Below, piece after piece: positions 23,291 through 34,200 of a stretch of 64,000 bases of DNA; within the stretch, counting starts at the first letter, position 1; each line of letters begins with the position of its first letter. This DNA comes from Aplidium turbinatum (Eukaryota; Chordata; Ascidiacea; Aplousobranchia; Polyclinidae). A program made the translations under genes and the position numbers. Where the stretch lies: contig OU964934.1 of the NCBI GenBank assembly GCA_918807975.1, positions 8,494,001 through 8,558,000 of the forward strand, written 5' to 3'. Under the pieces are notes generated by a model. It was not told the DNA's origin, did not search any database, and was given only the letters and a program-made list of their open reading frames with translations.

Positions 23291-23639
23291 CAAATAACGT
23301 GCATGATACCAAAGCAGAACCGTCATTACTTTAAAATATGGCAAGGTTGCAACACCTTACCCCTAAATAGCAACCAGAGATTCCACTACAACATGAATAT
23401 AATTAAAAAGCTACGGTATTTGATATGAAGACTGAAGAGTTAATCAAATAATTTCTCAATTACTATTTCACATTAATTTTTTGCTTTTTTTTCCCACCCC
23501 CTTCTATATTCTATTTGTTCGATTCATGTAACTTTGATCCAATTAATTATCTTAGCAACCCTCTTCCCAATGATTTCATATAATAATTATATAATATTTG
23601 AATAATCCTTTCCTAAAAACTATACTTACAGTAGTCAGT

Positions 23640-24700
23640 GCATCCCACCAGTGTGAATAAACTCTCTCGAATTATAAAACAAAGTTACCAAGTATTGAAT
23701 TACTAGTGCAGGCCCAGTTACCGAGATTGTCACAGTGTATTCATTTGTTTGTAAGTTATACCATCCACTAGGTCAGGGTTCGACCTTAACTTTTTTTCGC
23801 ACTGGCCAACCGGACCATTGGCTCACCATTTGCACTGATCCACACAAGATCGCAATGGTCTGTCTCGTTTACTGATAAAAACAAGATTGTCGTGGGAAGC
23901 ACAAGGCCAACCCAGGGAAAACCACCTTAAAACGACAATAATGAATGGTGGCAATAACATGGAAATATACAATGGCAATAACAGTAACAACAGTTTATCT
24001 AGGCAAGACATTCAATCTACGTTGAGTTTTCAATCTACTTGGGGCTCTTCTTCAATTTCTGAATCCGATGATGGGTCATAATCGAAATCTGATGACGGGA
24101 CGATCACGGGTCATAATCAGAATCCGATGTGTGTTTGTCTGGCCTTGTAAACACATAGCCAGTGTCGGGCCTTCTTGACCTCACAGATGAATCGTTTGCC
24201 ATGGCAGATTTGGGGTCAAAATCTTTTATTTCTGCTGACTGTAGCTGGATGGTCGGAAGATCTGTTACGACGTGGTCAGCCCGAAGCCTTGACCTCAGCT
24301 TCGTTTTTCTTACGATTTAACACCGTCATGTGATGTTGCGATTGCTTTTTTCTTACGATTTAACTTGTGATGTTGCGATTGCCTTTTTCTTAGGGTTTAA
24401 CACGCACGGATCACGTGTTTTGTTGTTTGAAGAGAAGCGCAAATGAGAACCACTCACTCTAAACGATCAAACGACATAATACGATGATATTTTTGCACTG
24501 GATTGTTGGACCAGTGCGAAACGATTGGTACTGGTCCGTGGGGAACTCGCACTAGACATTGGCCAGAGGACCAGTGCTAAGATCAAACCCTGCACTAGGT
24601 GCTGCTTAATGAAGAGCTGCGTTTGAAATATAGTATCTAGGTGCATACCCCTATAATTGAACCAGTGTTGCTTCATCTTGTCTGTTTTTATTCACGAAGT
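23640..24700 (-). mobile_element. tRNA-derived SINE family B, split by a hAT insertion
   Basis: Bases 23685-23773 match the SINE body at 56335-56430 (GCAGGCCC..TTACCGAGATTG.. and ..CCATCCACTAGG). Bases 24601-24690 match the head side (AACCAGTGTTGCTTCATCTTG against AACCAGCGCCGCTTGATCTTG). The hAT element at 23774-24592 lies exactly between them, and its 8-bp duplication is made from SINE sequence. The SINE is on the minus strand and diverged, so it is older than the hAT insertion. Confidence 0.65.
23774..24592. mobile_element. Non-autonomous hAT element inserted in a SINE
   Basis: The ends are CAGGGTTCGACCTTAAC and, as complement of the right end, CAGGGTTTGATCTTAGC; both continue into GCACTGG. 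The perfect 8-bp duplication CACTAGGT lies at 23766-23773 and 24593-24600. The 819-bp interior has no recognised transposase. Confidence 0.88.
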
Positions 24701-24917
24701 TGGGCTATATAAGTGTGCAACCCACAAGCTTTTTCTTTTGGATCCAGAATTTAGCCTATTTTTGATATTACGTTACCGTATTAAGGATGATTACTCCATA
24801 TTCTTCAACAACACAATTCAATTTAACTTTTTGTTTCTTTTCAGATTACAGTAATCTAAGATTTTTTTATGCTGATTGCTGATACAGTGAATTGATAACA
24901 TACAAAGTGGTTGAAAA

Positions 24918-25127
24918 ATGAACTCCACTCCTTCATCTGTTCATATACAGAGCGCCCTTAAACTCGTGGATGAATTAAGGCACCACACTAATATTCAGCG
25001 GCTTCCAGTGTCGACTGCTGCATCCCAACTACTTCAGTATGTTGTGGAAAACCAATCAAGAGATTTTCTTCTTGTCAAGCCCCCAGATAATCCTTTCAAG
25101 CCCAAAAGCTCTTGCATGTTTTTATGA
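24918..25127 (+). CDS. Heterotrimeric G-protein gamma subunit
   Basis: A 69-aa protein starts at ATG 24918 and stops at TGA 25125. It has the gamma-subunit layout: an N-terminal helix (QSALKLVDELRHHTNIQRLP), VSTAASQLLQYVVEN, then DFLLVKPPDNPFKP with the conserved NPF, and a C-terminal CMFL CaaX box. The final Leu predicts geranylgeranylation, which anchors the G-beta-gamma dimer to membrane. Length fits the family (68-75 aa). The coding part is in one exon, whereas vertebrate paralogues usually split it. A pyrimidine-rich acceptor ending TTCTTTTCAG at about 24844 suggests a spliced 5' UTR exon upstream. Polyadenylation hexamers lie at 25640 and 25690. The exact paralogue (GNG2/12/5-like or other) is not assigned. 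Confidence 0.9.
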   Translation: MNSTPSSVHIQSALKLVDELRHHTNIQRLPVSTAASQLLQYVVENQSRDFLLVKPPDNPFKPKSSCMFL

Positions 25128-26870
25128 TTATAAAACTGCTTTCCAATGAAGGTTAACATGCTTGACTTTTCTTGGCATGGACATATTTTCCTTATCGTCA
25201 GAAAAAGTGCAGTTTCATGCTGGAATGTTTTCTGTGTTCACTATTTGAAAACTTCCGTAGATTTGTATGTGATATGGAATCATGTGCATGATTAAGTAAA
25301 TGTTACCATCATTAATTCTATGTTAGTAAATAATCGTGACTTCATAATGTTATCTGTATATAATGTTATTGTATTATACTGCATGACGCATTGGATGTAA
25401 AGCAAAGGTAACTGCATTGGCACCAATTTGAAAGTCATTTTATCATGTTTGAAGGCTGAAATGAAGTTTTGATTCATACCTTTGATGTGAATCAAATTTA
25501 GTTTGCCTGATTAAAGAAAACATGACGAAATGCTATTGTTGTTTTTTCTGTCTTTATTAGTACCATTGGATCAGTTTTTGTTGCTTTGTTGAAATGAACA
25601 TACCGGTACATCACAGTTGTGGAATATTGTATGTTTTGAAATAAAGTGCTGTATGCATTTACATTCATTGCAGATATGTTTCAATGCTAAATAAAAATTT
25701 TGTTGAGGTTCTTTCCTTGTAAAATTAATACAAGTACTACAGATTATTGTTCAACTGCCCTTTCATAATGTTGTATTTCATTTTCTTCCCAGCACAACTT
25801 TCAGCAACAACTCATGATTTTGTGACATTAGTATTCCTTTGCACTCTGTTCACACAAAATAATGGATTTGCAACATTTCAATTAATCAACAAAAGTTTTA
25901 TGGTAGAATGCCATTTTAGTAATTTCATACACTAATTGCACTCTACCTTTATCTAGAAAGTGAAATGATATTTTTGTTAGCATTTGTGTGTCACTATCAC
26001 AGCTAAAAGTGTTTTGTCAGACTGACTTTTAGCAATTAGCATGGTGATAATTTGTATTTCACCCTAGGAAACATTAACCCAATGTCTGTTATTTATGCTT
26101 TTTAACAAGTTAAGTTTATGATGTGGTGCTTCGAGTGCGATGAATTGATTAGAGGCAGTCAAAAAAGGGAATTTTAGGACCTCCATTGCTTCCTTTCACT
26201 ATAGAAATGTATTCAAATCATGTTTGCATGGTAATTGTGTTGTACTGTACTTGCTTTTGGACAGCCTCACATGTTTTGTTGTAAAACTTTTAAAAATATG
26301 TAAATGTTAATTTAGATAAGAAGATAGCCGCCTAGTTGAGTTTTACCTCGCACCAACGGCTTTGTACTTTTGGTTTTTAAGATACTTCCAGACTGTCTAC
26401 AAAATAAATATTATTATGTGACAGAGGTGCTCGTATTCCCATCTAACGTCGTCATGTTAATACAAGCAAGTCAATTGTACAACGGAGTGATACTCACTAC
26501 TCAGGGCCGTAGAGAGAATAAGTCAGCTAGAGCCGGGTTCCAAGCAAACACCCCGCTTCCCCTGGATTAAAGCAAGGCACCTCCAAAAGGATTACGGTAT
26601 TTGAAAGAAAAGTTCGGTGTAAAACAGCAGTTCTCGCCTTTTTCGTAATCACGGACCACCCATCACCTCCTTTTATGCTACTGTACAAGTCGTGCTTCGT
26701 AAACAGACATGTTGGTTACACACCTTACCTTGTGCCATGATGATTGATTGGAAATATGACCTAGTTTTAACCTTACTTTTCAGCGTTTGTTGTTTAATCC
26801 ATTGTTCGGTATCCATGGTTGTTTGTTACGTTTTTGTGTGAAAGTTGCTTTTCTGCACTTGCAAGTTATA
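25128..26870. other. 3' UTR of the G-gamma gene and following intergenic DNA
   Basis: The first 560 bp probably form the 3' UTR up to the AATAAA sites at 25640 and 25690. Beyond that no gene or delimited repeat was recognised. Confidence 0.45.
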
Positions 26871-26960
26871 GTTGTTTTTATTTCTGATCATCACAGCGAA
26901 AGCAATACACGTCAACATAGCACAGGTCGAGAAAAAGGTAGAAGCGACAAAACGCGAACC
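26871..26960 (+). repeat. Dispersed repeat family X, copy 3
   Basis: TTTTTATTTCTGATCATCAC is followed by ACAGCGAAAGCAATACACG and AGGTCGAGAAAAAGGTAGAAG. It is homologous to the 23165 copy. Confidence 0.6.
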
Positions 26961-27179
26961 TAGAGTAGTGATGCAAGCCGCGTACGCGGCCGCTTTTTAC
27001 TTTTTCGCCGCGTGGAAGGTTGAAATGACAAAGCCGCGCCGCTTGCCGCGGAAACTTTCAACTTTTCAATAAAATCAGTAATGAAACTTTAAATTGGAAA
27101 CACGGATCATTTTTTTTTTCCTTCGGAAACCCTAAGCTGGAAAGCTATGCAAATGGCTTGCAGTTGACAGGGTTTTGGG

Positions 27180-28581
27180 CAGAGGTGGGCAGTAGCGCGC
27201 TACCTTTGTAGCGGCGCTACTTTTTTGGTAAAAGTAGCGGTGCTACTTTTTAGTTGGAGTAGCGGCGCTATTTTTATTCCAAAGTAGCGGGAGGCGCTAC
27301 TTTTTTTCAGTCGCACTCCCGCTACCCGCTACTTTTTAATTTAAATTGAAAAAAATGCTTGTTTTTTTGCAATACTGGCGTGGTCAAGCAGTTATATAAT
27401 CGGCTTGGTTGCAAAGTTTCGGTCTTTTCTAGCTGACGTCAACTTCTTCGCCGAATATCTCCGTGTGATGAAGCCTATCTGCCAGGCTTTAGACATTCTC
27501 CAGGGCCAGTCCAAGGCATATTACGGAGTCTTGCTTCCAACCATCAAAATTTGCGGAAAGAAATTGACCGAGATCAGTGATCTTGTGACCTGTGAGGAGT
27601 TGAAAGTGAAAGTCCTTGAAGTGGTGAAGAAACGATTCAACAAGTGCTTCAACAACATGAAATGCGTCATGTCTTCATCTCTCCTTCAAGACGTCATGGC
27701 TACAATTTCTGCACTACGTTTCCACAAATGATGCTGACGCACTGCGAGAAAAAGTCAAGACAGATGTAATTCGACTGTTGCGGGAGACATCAAGCCAGGT
27801 TGATACCGAGAATTTACGCGAAGAAGTTGACCGAGATCAGTGATCTTGTGACCTGTGAGGAGTTGAGAGTGAAAGTCCTTGAAGGGGTGAAGAAACGATT
27901 CAACAAGTGCTTCAACGACATGAAATGCGTTATGGCATCATGTCTTATCCCTCCTTCAAGACGTCGTGGCTACAATTTCTGCACTACGTTTCCACGGATG
28001 ATACTGACGCACTGCGAGAAAAAGTCAAGACAGATGTAATTCGACTGTTGCTGGAGACATCAAGCCAGGTTGATACCGAGAAGAGTGACACCAACACCAG
28101 TCATGACTCCGAGGATGTATTTTTTGGAGTGTTTGCGCCATCCCGTGAAACGTCGGTGCAGAAGGAAGCAACAATTATGGACGCCTTTTTTTCGGACACG
28201 AGCAAGTCCTTGAGCTTTTCGAATACCGAGTTAAAACATCTGTTCATTAAATACAACACCCCCATTCCTTCCAGTGCTGCGGTGGAGAGACTTTTCTCTG
28301 TTGGAAAAGATGTGCGTAAGCGAATGCGGGCAGGACTTAGTGACTTTCATTTTGAAATGCTCGTGTTTTTGAAAGATGCGTTTTCAAGGTCATTTTTGCG
28401 TCACTATAGGGACTTGAGTGTTTCCTAGTGACATTTTAGACAAAAGTAGCGGTAGAGCGCGCTACTTTGGCCCGAGTAGCGGTAGCGCGCTACTTTTGTA
28501 AATTGGTAGCGGTAGCGCGCGCTATTTTGGCCCAAGTAGCGGGTAGCGCGCTACTTTAAAAGTAGCGGGTGCCCACCTCTC
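27180..28581 (+). mobile_element. hAT element with decayed transposase
   Basis: The ends are CAGAGGTGGGC and GCCCACCTCTC, with an 8-bp duplication GTTTTGGG at 27172-27179 and 28582-28589. Subterminal arrays of GTAGCGGCGCTAC-like palindromes flank the coding core. Reading + strand frames between 27405 and 28428 gives hAT transposase pieces, ending in the hATC dimerisation region: KHLFIKYNTPIPSSAAVERL, then FSVGKDVRKRMRAGLSD. A segment of about 263 bp (starting KKLTEISDLVTCEEL, at about 27558 and again at 27821) is tandemly duplicated, which disrupts the protein. The BED finger and DDE residues were not identified. Confidence 0.85.
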
Positions 28582-28589
28582 GTTTTGGG

Positions 28590-30017
28590 GCTGACTTGTC
28601 AGGGAAGCTGTACGAATGTTTTTGGTTAATAGCCTAGCTGATAAGCTCAGTTACCAGGCTATAGGCCTAGCGCAACTACCGCATTAGTTGCTATAACAGT
28701 TGACCCAGTGAGTTCAGGCTATAAGTTTTACTCTTGTGTGTGTAGTTCATAAGTTATAGCCACTGACATTAAAATTGCATTATTGCTTACAAAAAGTGTT
28801 CAAAAGTCCTGATACTGGATCGAGGATCATTCTATTTGTCTTAGTTTGTACAGTATTATGTCTTAGAACTTAGATGCATTGCTGATTCAGAGAATATGAT
28901 CTGGTTAGCCTAGTCAATTAGTGCACAACTGTAGCCTACTAGTAGGTTACCAGTTATATGCCATGGGTGCTTTTTGCTACAATTGACTTTCTAAAAAATA
29001 ACGCGTTAAAATATTTTTAAAAAATTTTGTAATTTGCGGTGTGCGGTGCAGTGTCAAAGTTCCAGATAAATTGCGGTGTGCGTTGCGGTGCGCGGATAGA
29101 TGAGTCAGTTGCAGTGCGGTGTGAGGATAAAAATTTTGGGTTCGCTGCATCTCTAGGCTATAGTGCTCGAGACCGAAATGAGCAATTAAGTTTAAAAAAA
29201 AACTGGCGCGGTCGTTAAGTATGAAGACACGAGCTCGAAACAAACTTAATGGTGAATATGATACGGTATGCGATTACGTAAGTCAGGAACTAAACTGCTG
29301 GCCTTGACAAGGCAGCCAAGTTGCATCTCTTATTAATGCGAAGAAAAGTATATTGTAATCCACTTAATCTTTTGATTTATTTATGATGGAAAATAGATTT
29401 TGTTTCAAAATCCAAAACATATAAAATTTATGCAGTTTGACTTAGATTTATAACTAAAACGAGAAAAGACGCCATAAAGTTTCAGCCCACAGGTGACGCC
29501 GAGAGGTGCGCAGTCCAAAAAGGTTGAGAACCCCTGTGCTAAAGCTTTCCATGATGCTCCAAGAGGTTCATAACCACTGAAAGAATTGTAGTGATATTCA
29601 AACATATATTTTGTGTTTGGAGCAGTTGCGTTTTTTTTAATGCACTATTTATCACCCTGATGTTTCGGGATAAAGACCAGGTTTCTTTGAAGCAAAATGG
29701 ATGATAATTTATCACCAGCAAATGCAACGACCCTATCATGAAAGGTGTGACGCTGTTCATGGCTTAGTTTGCAAAACAAGTCAAGCCGTAAGTTTATGTG
29801 ATGTCCCCAGAACGACAGTTGCCTTATTGGTAGAAATTGTTCGAACTCGTTAGATCAGTGTTTATGTGCGTCTCTTCATTCTTGACGCACATTTCCGCAC
29901 GCTCGGAACAACGAAACCGAACTTCCTTACTGCCCGTGTCGAAAAAAACAAGGAATTTTGCGTTGAAACAAAAATCCGGTTTCGAGATAAAATATTTTTG
30001 CTTCAAGCACCTACAGT
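28590..30017. other. Intergenic DNA with orphan repeat ends
   Basis: No gene was recognised. At 29035-29130 there are imperfect GCGGTGTGCGGTGC-type repeats. At 29512-29537 AAAAAGGTTGAGAACCCCTG looks like a lone hAT right end without a partner. Confidence 0.4.
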
Positions 30018-31084
30018 CAGGGCCCACAAGAGGGGGGGACAACCGGTGCATTGCACCGGGGCCCGGTGAGTTCAAGGGGGCTCGACATAATGTCTAAATC
30101 CACGCGATAAAAAGATTGATTTCAACGATTTTGCATAAAATATTGTTTTTATATTAGTTCCGTATGTCGCACGGGGCCCCCTTTATTGGTAGCCTAGGCT
30201 ATGCCTTTTTTTTAAATTACAGAGTTTTCAATTTTTTGAGTTTAGGGGGGCCCGACAAAATGTTTAAATTTGCGTGCTCAGGTTGATTGTGCATAAAATA
30301 TTGTTTTTTGTATGAATATTAGTTTTGTATTTTGAATGGGCCCCCTCATGGGTATGCCCTTTTTTAGAACAACAATATTTTCATTTTTTGCGTTCAGGGG
30401 GCCAATAAAATGTTTAAATTTGTGTGTTAAGGTCAATTTTGCATAAAATTTATTTAATATTTTGAAGTTGGTATTTCTTATATGAAGTTGGTATTTCTTA
30501 TATTGAAGTTGGTATTTCTTAATGTCATGAACAATAGCAATGCATTCATCCTAAGTTGGCTGCCCTAGTCTCTGCAGATTTCAAGGTCAGAAATGGTATT
30601 GTATGTTAATATAAAGCTGTAAGCACACATATGCAATGCTATGTCAGCCATGTCGGATAGTATTGCAATTTTTATCTTCGAAATGGCTAATTTTACCCAC
30701 TTGTTGCCAGAGTTAGAGTTAGGAAAGGTTAGGGTTTTGATGTTTGCCCAGGACTAAAAAAAATATCCAAAATACAAGTTTTCGTTTTCAACAGCTATAA
30801 ACTTTTTCTCAAATTAGGGCAGAATTCCATATCTGACAACGCTATTGAGGCTATATTTACACTATGTAGTGTTTTAGCATTTTATCTTTGTGTATAACTA
30901 GTGTGTATCCGTGAATTTAAAGTTATATTTACAATAGTGCATTGTTTGTGAAATAATGGAGTGTTAATACTTTAACCTAACTTATCCTTTGTAAGAACGC
31001 GCACCGCAAATTTTGCTTGTGATTGGTGAGATATCACGCGACATGTCACGCTGGGGGGCCCCGGCAGGGCTCTTGGAGGCCTTG
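30018..31084. mobile_element. Non-autonomous hAT element with GGGGCCCC motifs
   Basis: The left end CAGGGCCCACAAGAG matches the complement of the right end CAAGGCCTCCAAGAG at 12 of 15 positions. The perfect 8-bp duplication CCTACAGT lies at 30010-30017 and 31085-31092. The interior repeats GGGGCCCC and AAAATGTTTAAATTTG-type blocks and has three tandem copies of GAAGTTGGTATTTCTTA near 30475. It is non-coding. Confidence 0.8.
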
Positions 31085-31254
31085 CCTACAGTCCCACACG
31101 ACAGAACAAATTACCAACTTTTATTGACAAATTTTACAATATTGAAAGCACAATAGTATCCTCGAGAGATGATTCTGTTTACCATATTCCATTGGTAACC
31201 TCGGCTGGCGACGAAACGGACAGCTCTACTGAAGTGGCGCTTCATATTTACGAA

Positions 31255-34200
31255 CTATTTGGTCAGACCCTCTTTTTTCGCTTCAGTTTCATAGATAAGT
31301 AAGCGCCACATTTTAACTACAAACACGTCAGCCTCCTCATCCAAAACCATGGAAATATCTTCGAGAATTTTCTCTGGACTGCTTTTGGTCATAATCTGCA
31401 AGGTATTGCAAGTAACGACAAATGAAATGTTAGTATTTCAGCTTAAATCTAACACTGGTCAACAAAAAAAAAATTTTTTTTTCTTGCATGGGCTTTGAGA
31501 ACTGAATTGGGGTAACCTTGGGGTGCTGAATCCGAATCTGACCTCAGATTTATCCTATCACGTCAGGTTTGTGAGATATGATAACAGCAAATTGCTACTT
31601 TTGTCAAAAGTGGAAGATTTGGCGTTGCGTTTACCACCAACATATGCAGTGCTATAACGAAAGGTTAGTGTTAGACAGGCCAAAAAAGCTTAAATAAGAT
31701 TACTGAACAAGCATTGCCATAGGCCTGTTTAAATCTTTGTGCTTTCATGCAAAACATTGACGGGGGTGGGGGTCAGTTATACTTTTAGCCTTCCTCTTAG
31801 CTTGTTACTACTGTATGGTTAATAATGTTGCTTAGAAAACAAATTGGTATCAAAATTATAGTTGGTGGGTGTATTTCAGCTACTTATGTACTGCATGGCC
31901 TGGATTTCTGGATATAGCACAATGTGTATGTGCAATAAACGCAACGTTAAATCTTCCACTTTTGACAAAAGTAACAATTTGCTGTTATCATATCTCTCAA
32001 ACCTGACGTGATAGGATAAATCTGAGATCAGATTCGGATTCAGCACCCCAAAATTACCCTAAATCCATTGAAAAACTCCATGCAAGAAAAGTTGTGTTGA
32101 CCAGTGTAATCATTGAAGCGGATTACAATGGACCTCCTTGCCATAGTACAGTGAGGGACTAGGGGTGAAAATAAGACAAATCGCAAACGCTAGGACGTGC
32201 TTGATACCGTCATAAGATATACCGAGTAAAAGAACTTAACGTCGCAGCACTCACAAAGACATCAAGTCATTACACAAGGAGAGAGCGAATCTAATCAACA
32301 TAGGTCACAAAAAAACTTACAACTACGTCACAGACTAATCAGTTTTTACTTTTTTTCTACACTAAAACCAATGTTTAAAAATAATTTTCAAATTTTATTC
32401 AGCAGTTGGTAGCTGCTGATTCAGTGAGATAATTTTCTTTGCTATAGGTCTAAAATTCTTGTTTGAAACCGCACGGGTTGACTTTCGAAATGAAAACGTC
32501 GGCTCACCTTGCTGCATATAAATTCCACCAGAGTGGGCTCCTCTTCACCTATATACTCGATTATTTTCTTGGTTATCCAAGGCCGGATGCGCTTTTCCAT
32601 GAGGCTCTGTTTAGAAAACAGCTGTAGCTTAACGCAAACAGTTGGTACAAAAAAACAACTGCAGCATAAAAATACATTATCTCATGCTACGTTCCTAAAG
32701 CATTTAAAACGGTTGATACACTTAGTGTGTGTCGATTTAGTCTTTTTTCTGTGCTTAGCATGACAAAAGGGCTGCAAAAACTGGCCGAGCCAAACTCAGG
32801 GTCTCATCTACTACAGAAGGGCAAATGGATGATGATGATGTTAAGTCACAAAGAGGTTGTTTATGAAGGCAGTCACCACCGCTGCACTGTGAAGGATGAT
32901 ACCACGTCGAGTCGTCGTCACAGAGGAGCGACACTCAAACTTTTGTAAGCTTTTGGCAAATTGTAGTAAAGACAACACATCATTCGAATGTAAAAAACAG
33001 CTGTTATCATCGGAAATTAGCCTTAGTCACAGTGGAAAAACGTTCGCTAGCTCGGTGGTTGCGATACTTACGCTATCAACCATGGACCAATCCAGGCTGT
33101 AGTCGAATAGATCGTCTTTTTGCGTTGGAATGCGCTCAATCAAAGCCCGGACCAATTTCCTTTTTTCTTCAGCCAACTTCCGCTCGTCTTCGGCTGTCCT
33201 GAAATTGAAGAGACAGATCGATTTGTTAATGACATAATTGCACAAATTAGTGCAAAAATAGCAATACTGGTATAACAGTTTATAATTGTATGGAAAATTT
33301 CTGAAATAATGAAGCGTTGAGCTGCTGTTCAAGCACGTTTTATCAGATGTCAAGTTTAGCTACGTTATCAAACTTGACATTGTTACATGAAAACAGTAAA
33401 ATCTCCAAGAGTAGAGAATTCGGGCTCGTCTATTTCAGGCTGATAAGCCAAAACTGATCGGTAACAGAACAACAAAGCGTTCTTTGGTTTGAGTCTGTGC
33501 ACTCACTTCGCTGGATTCAGTGCTTTCCTCTCTTCGTCGGTGTAGGCGAGAGGCACAAGCTTTCGGCGCTTCGGCAACTCGTCTTCCTCTTCATCTTGAT
33601 TGAAAACGTCCGACACTGTCAGCTTGCGCCGCTTCGAGCTGTGAAGAAAATACGACGTCACGAATTCTTTTTACGCTAATTAAACGTCTGCAGACGATGA
33701 TGAAAAGAACGAATTTACCGGTTAACTGGATTAACATGCACTCCTTTAATTTACGTGAGCACAGAGATTTCTCGAAACATCTTACGCGTACGACTATGAA
33801 CGCCATAGAAAGTAAACATCAGCGTCATTTCTGTGAGCGCACTCCGCGGCTGCAATAAACGCTGGTGAAATTGAAGGAACACAAGTCATGTATTACCTGA
33901 GCATGTTGGCTGACAGTTCCGGTGTCGATTCCTTCTTCGCCTTAGCCTCCGTCTTTATGGGGACTTGTGGGGATAGGGCAGCAGCGGTTTGACTTGGCAT
34001 TTCTGAACAAACAGTCAACATTCAACACAAGTTTGCAGACACCTACGCCAACGACAGAAGGTATTTCGTACAACAGTTTTTAGCAAATTTTCCTTCCCTT
34101 TAACTTCCCAAACAGCAAAATCCGTCATTTTTACATTGATTCAACGTCTGCACAAGTCTGTTGGAATAAACAACGTCTGCCAGAAAAAAACAAAACATTC

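Noticed and set aside
26965-29150. Larger transposon enclosing the hAT at 27180
   Set aside because: GATGCA-type ends are present on both sides, but the rest of the termini do not match and the flanks share no duplication.
29512-29537. Complete hAT element ending at GAACCCCTG
   Set aside because: No matching left terminus or 8-bp duplication was found in the window.
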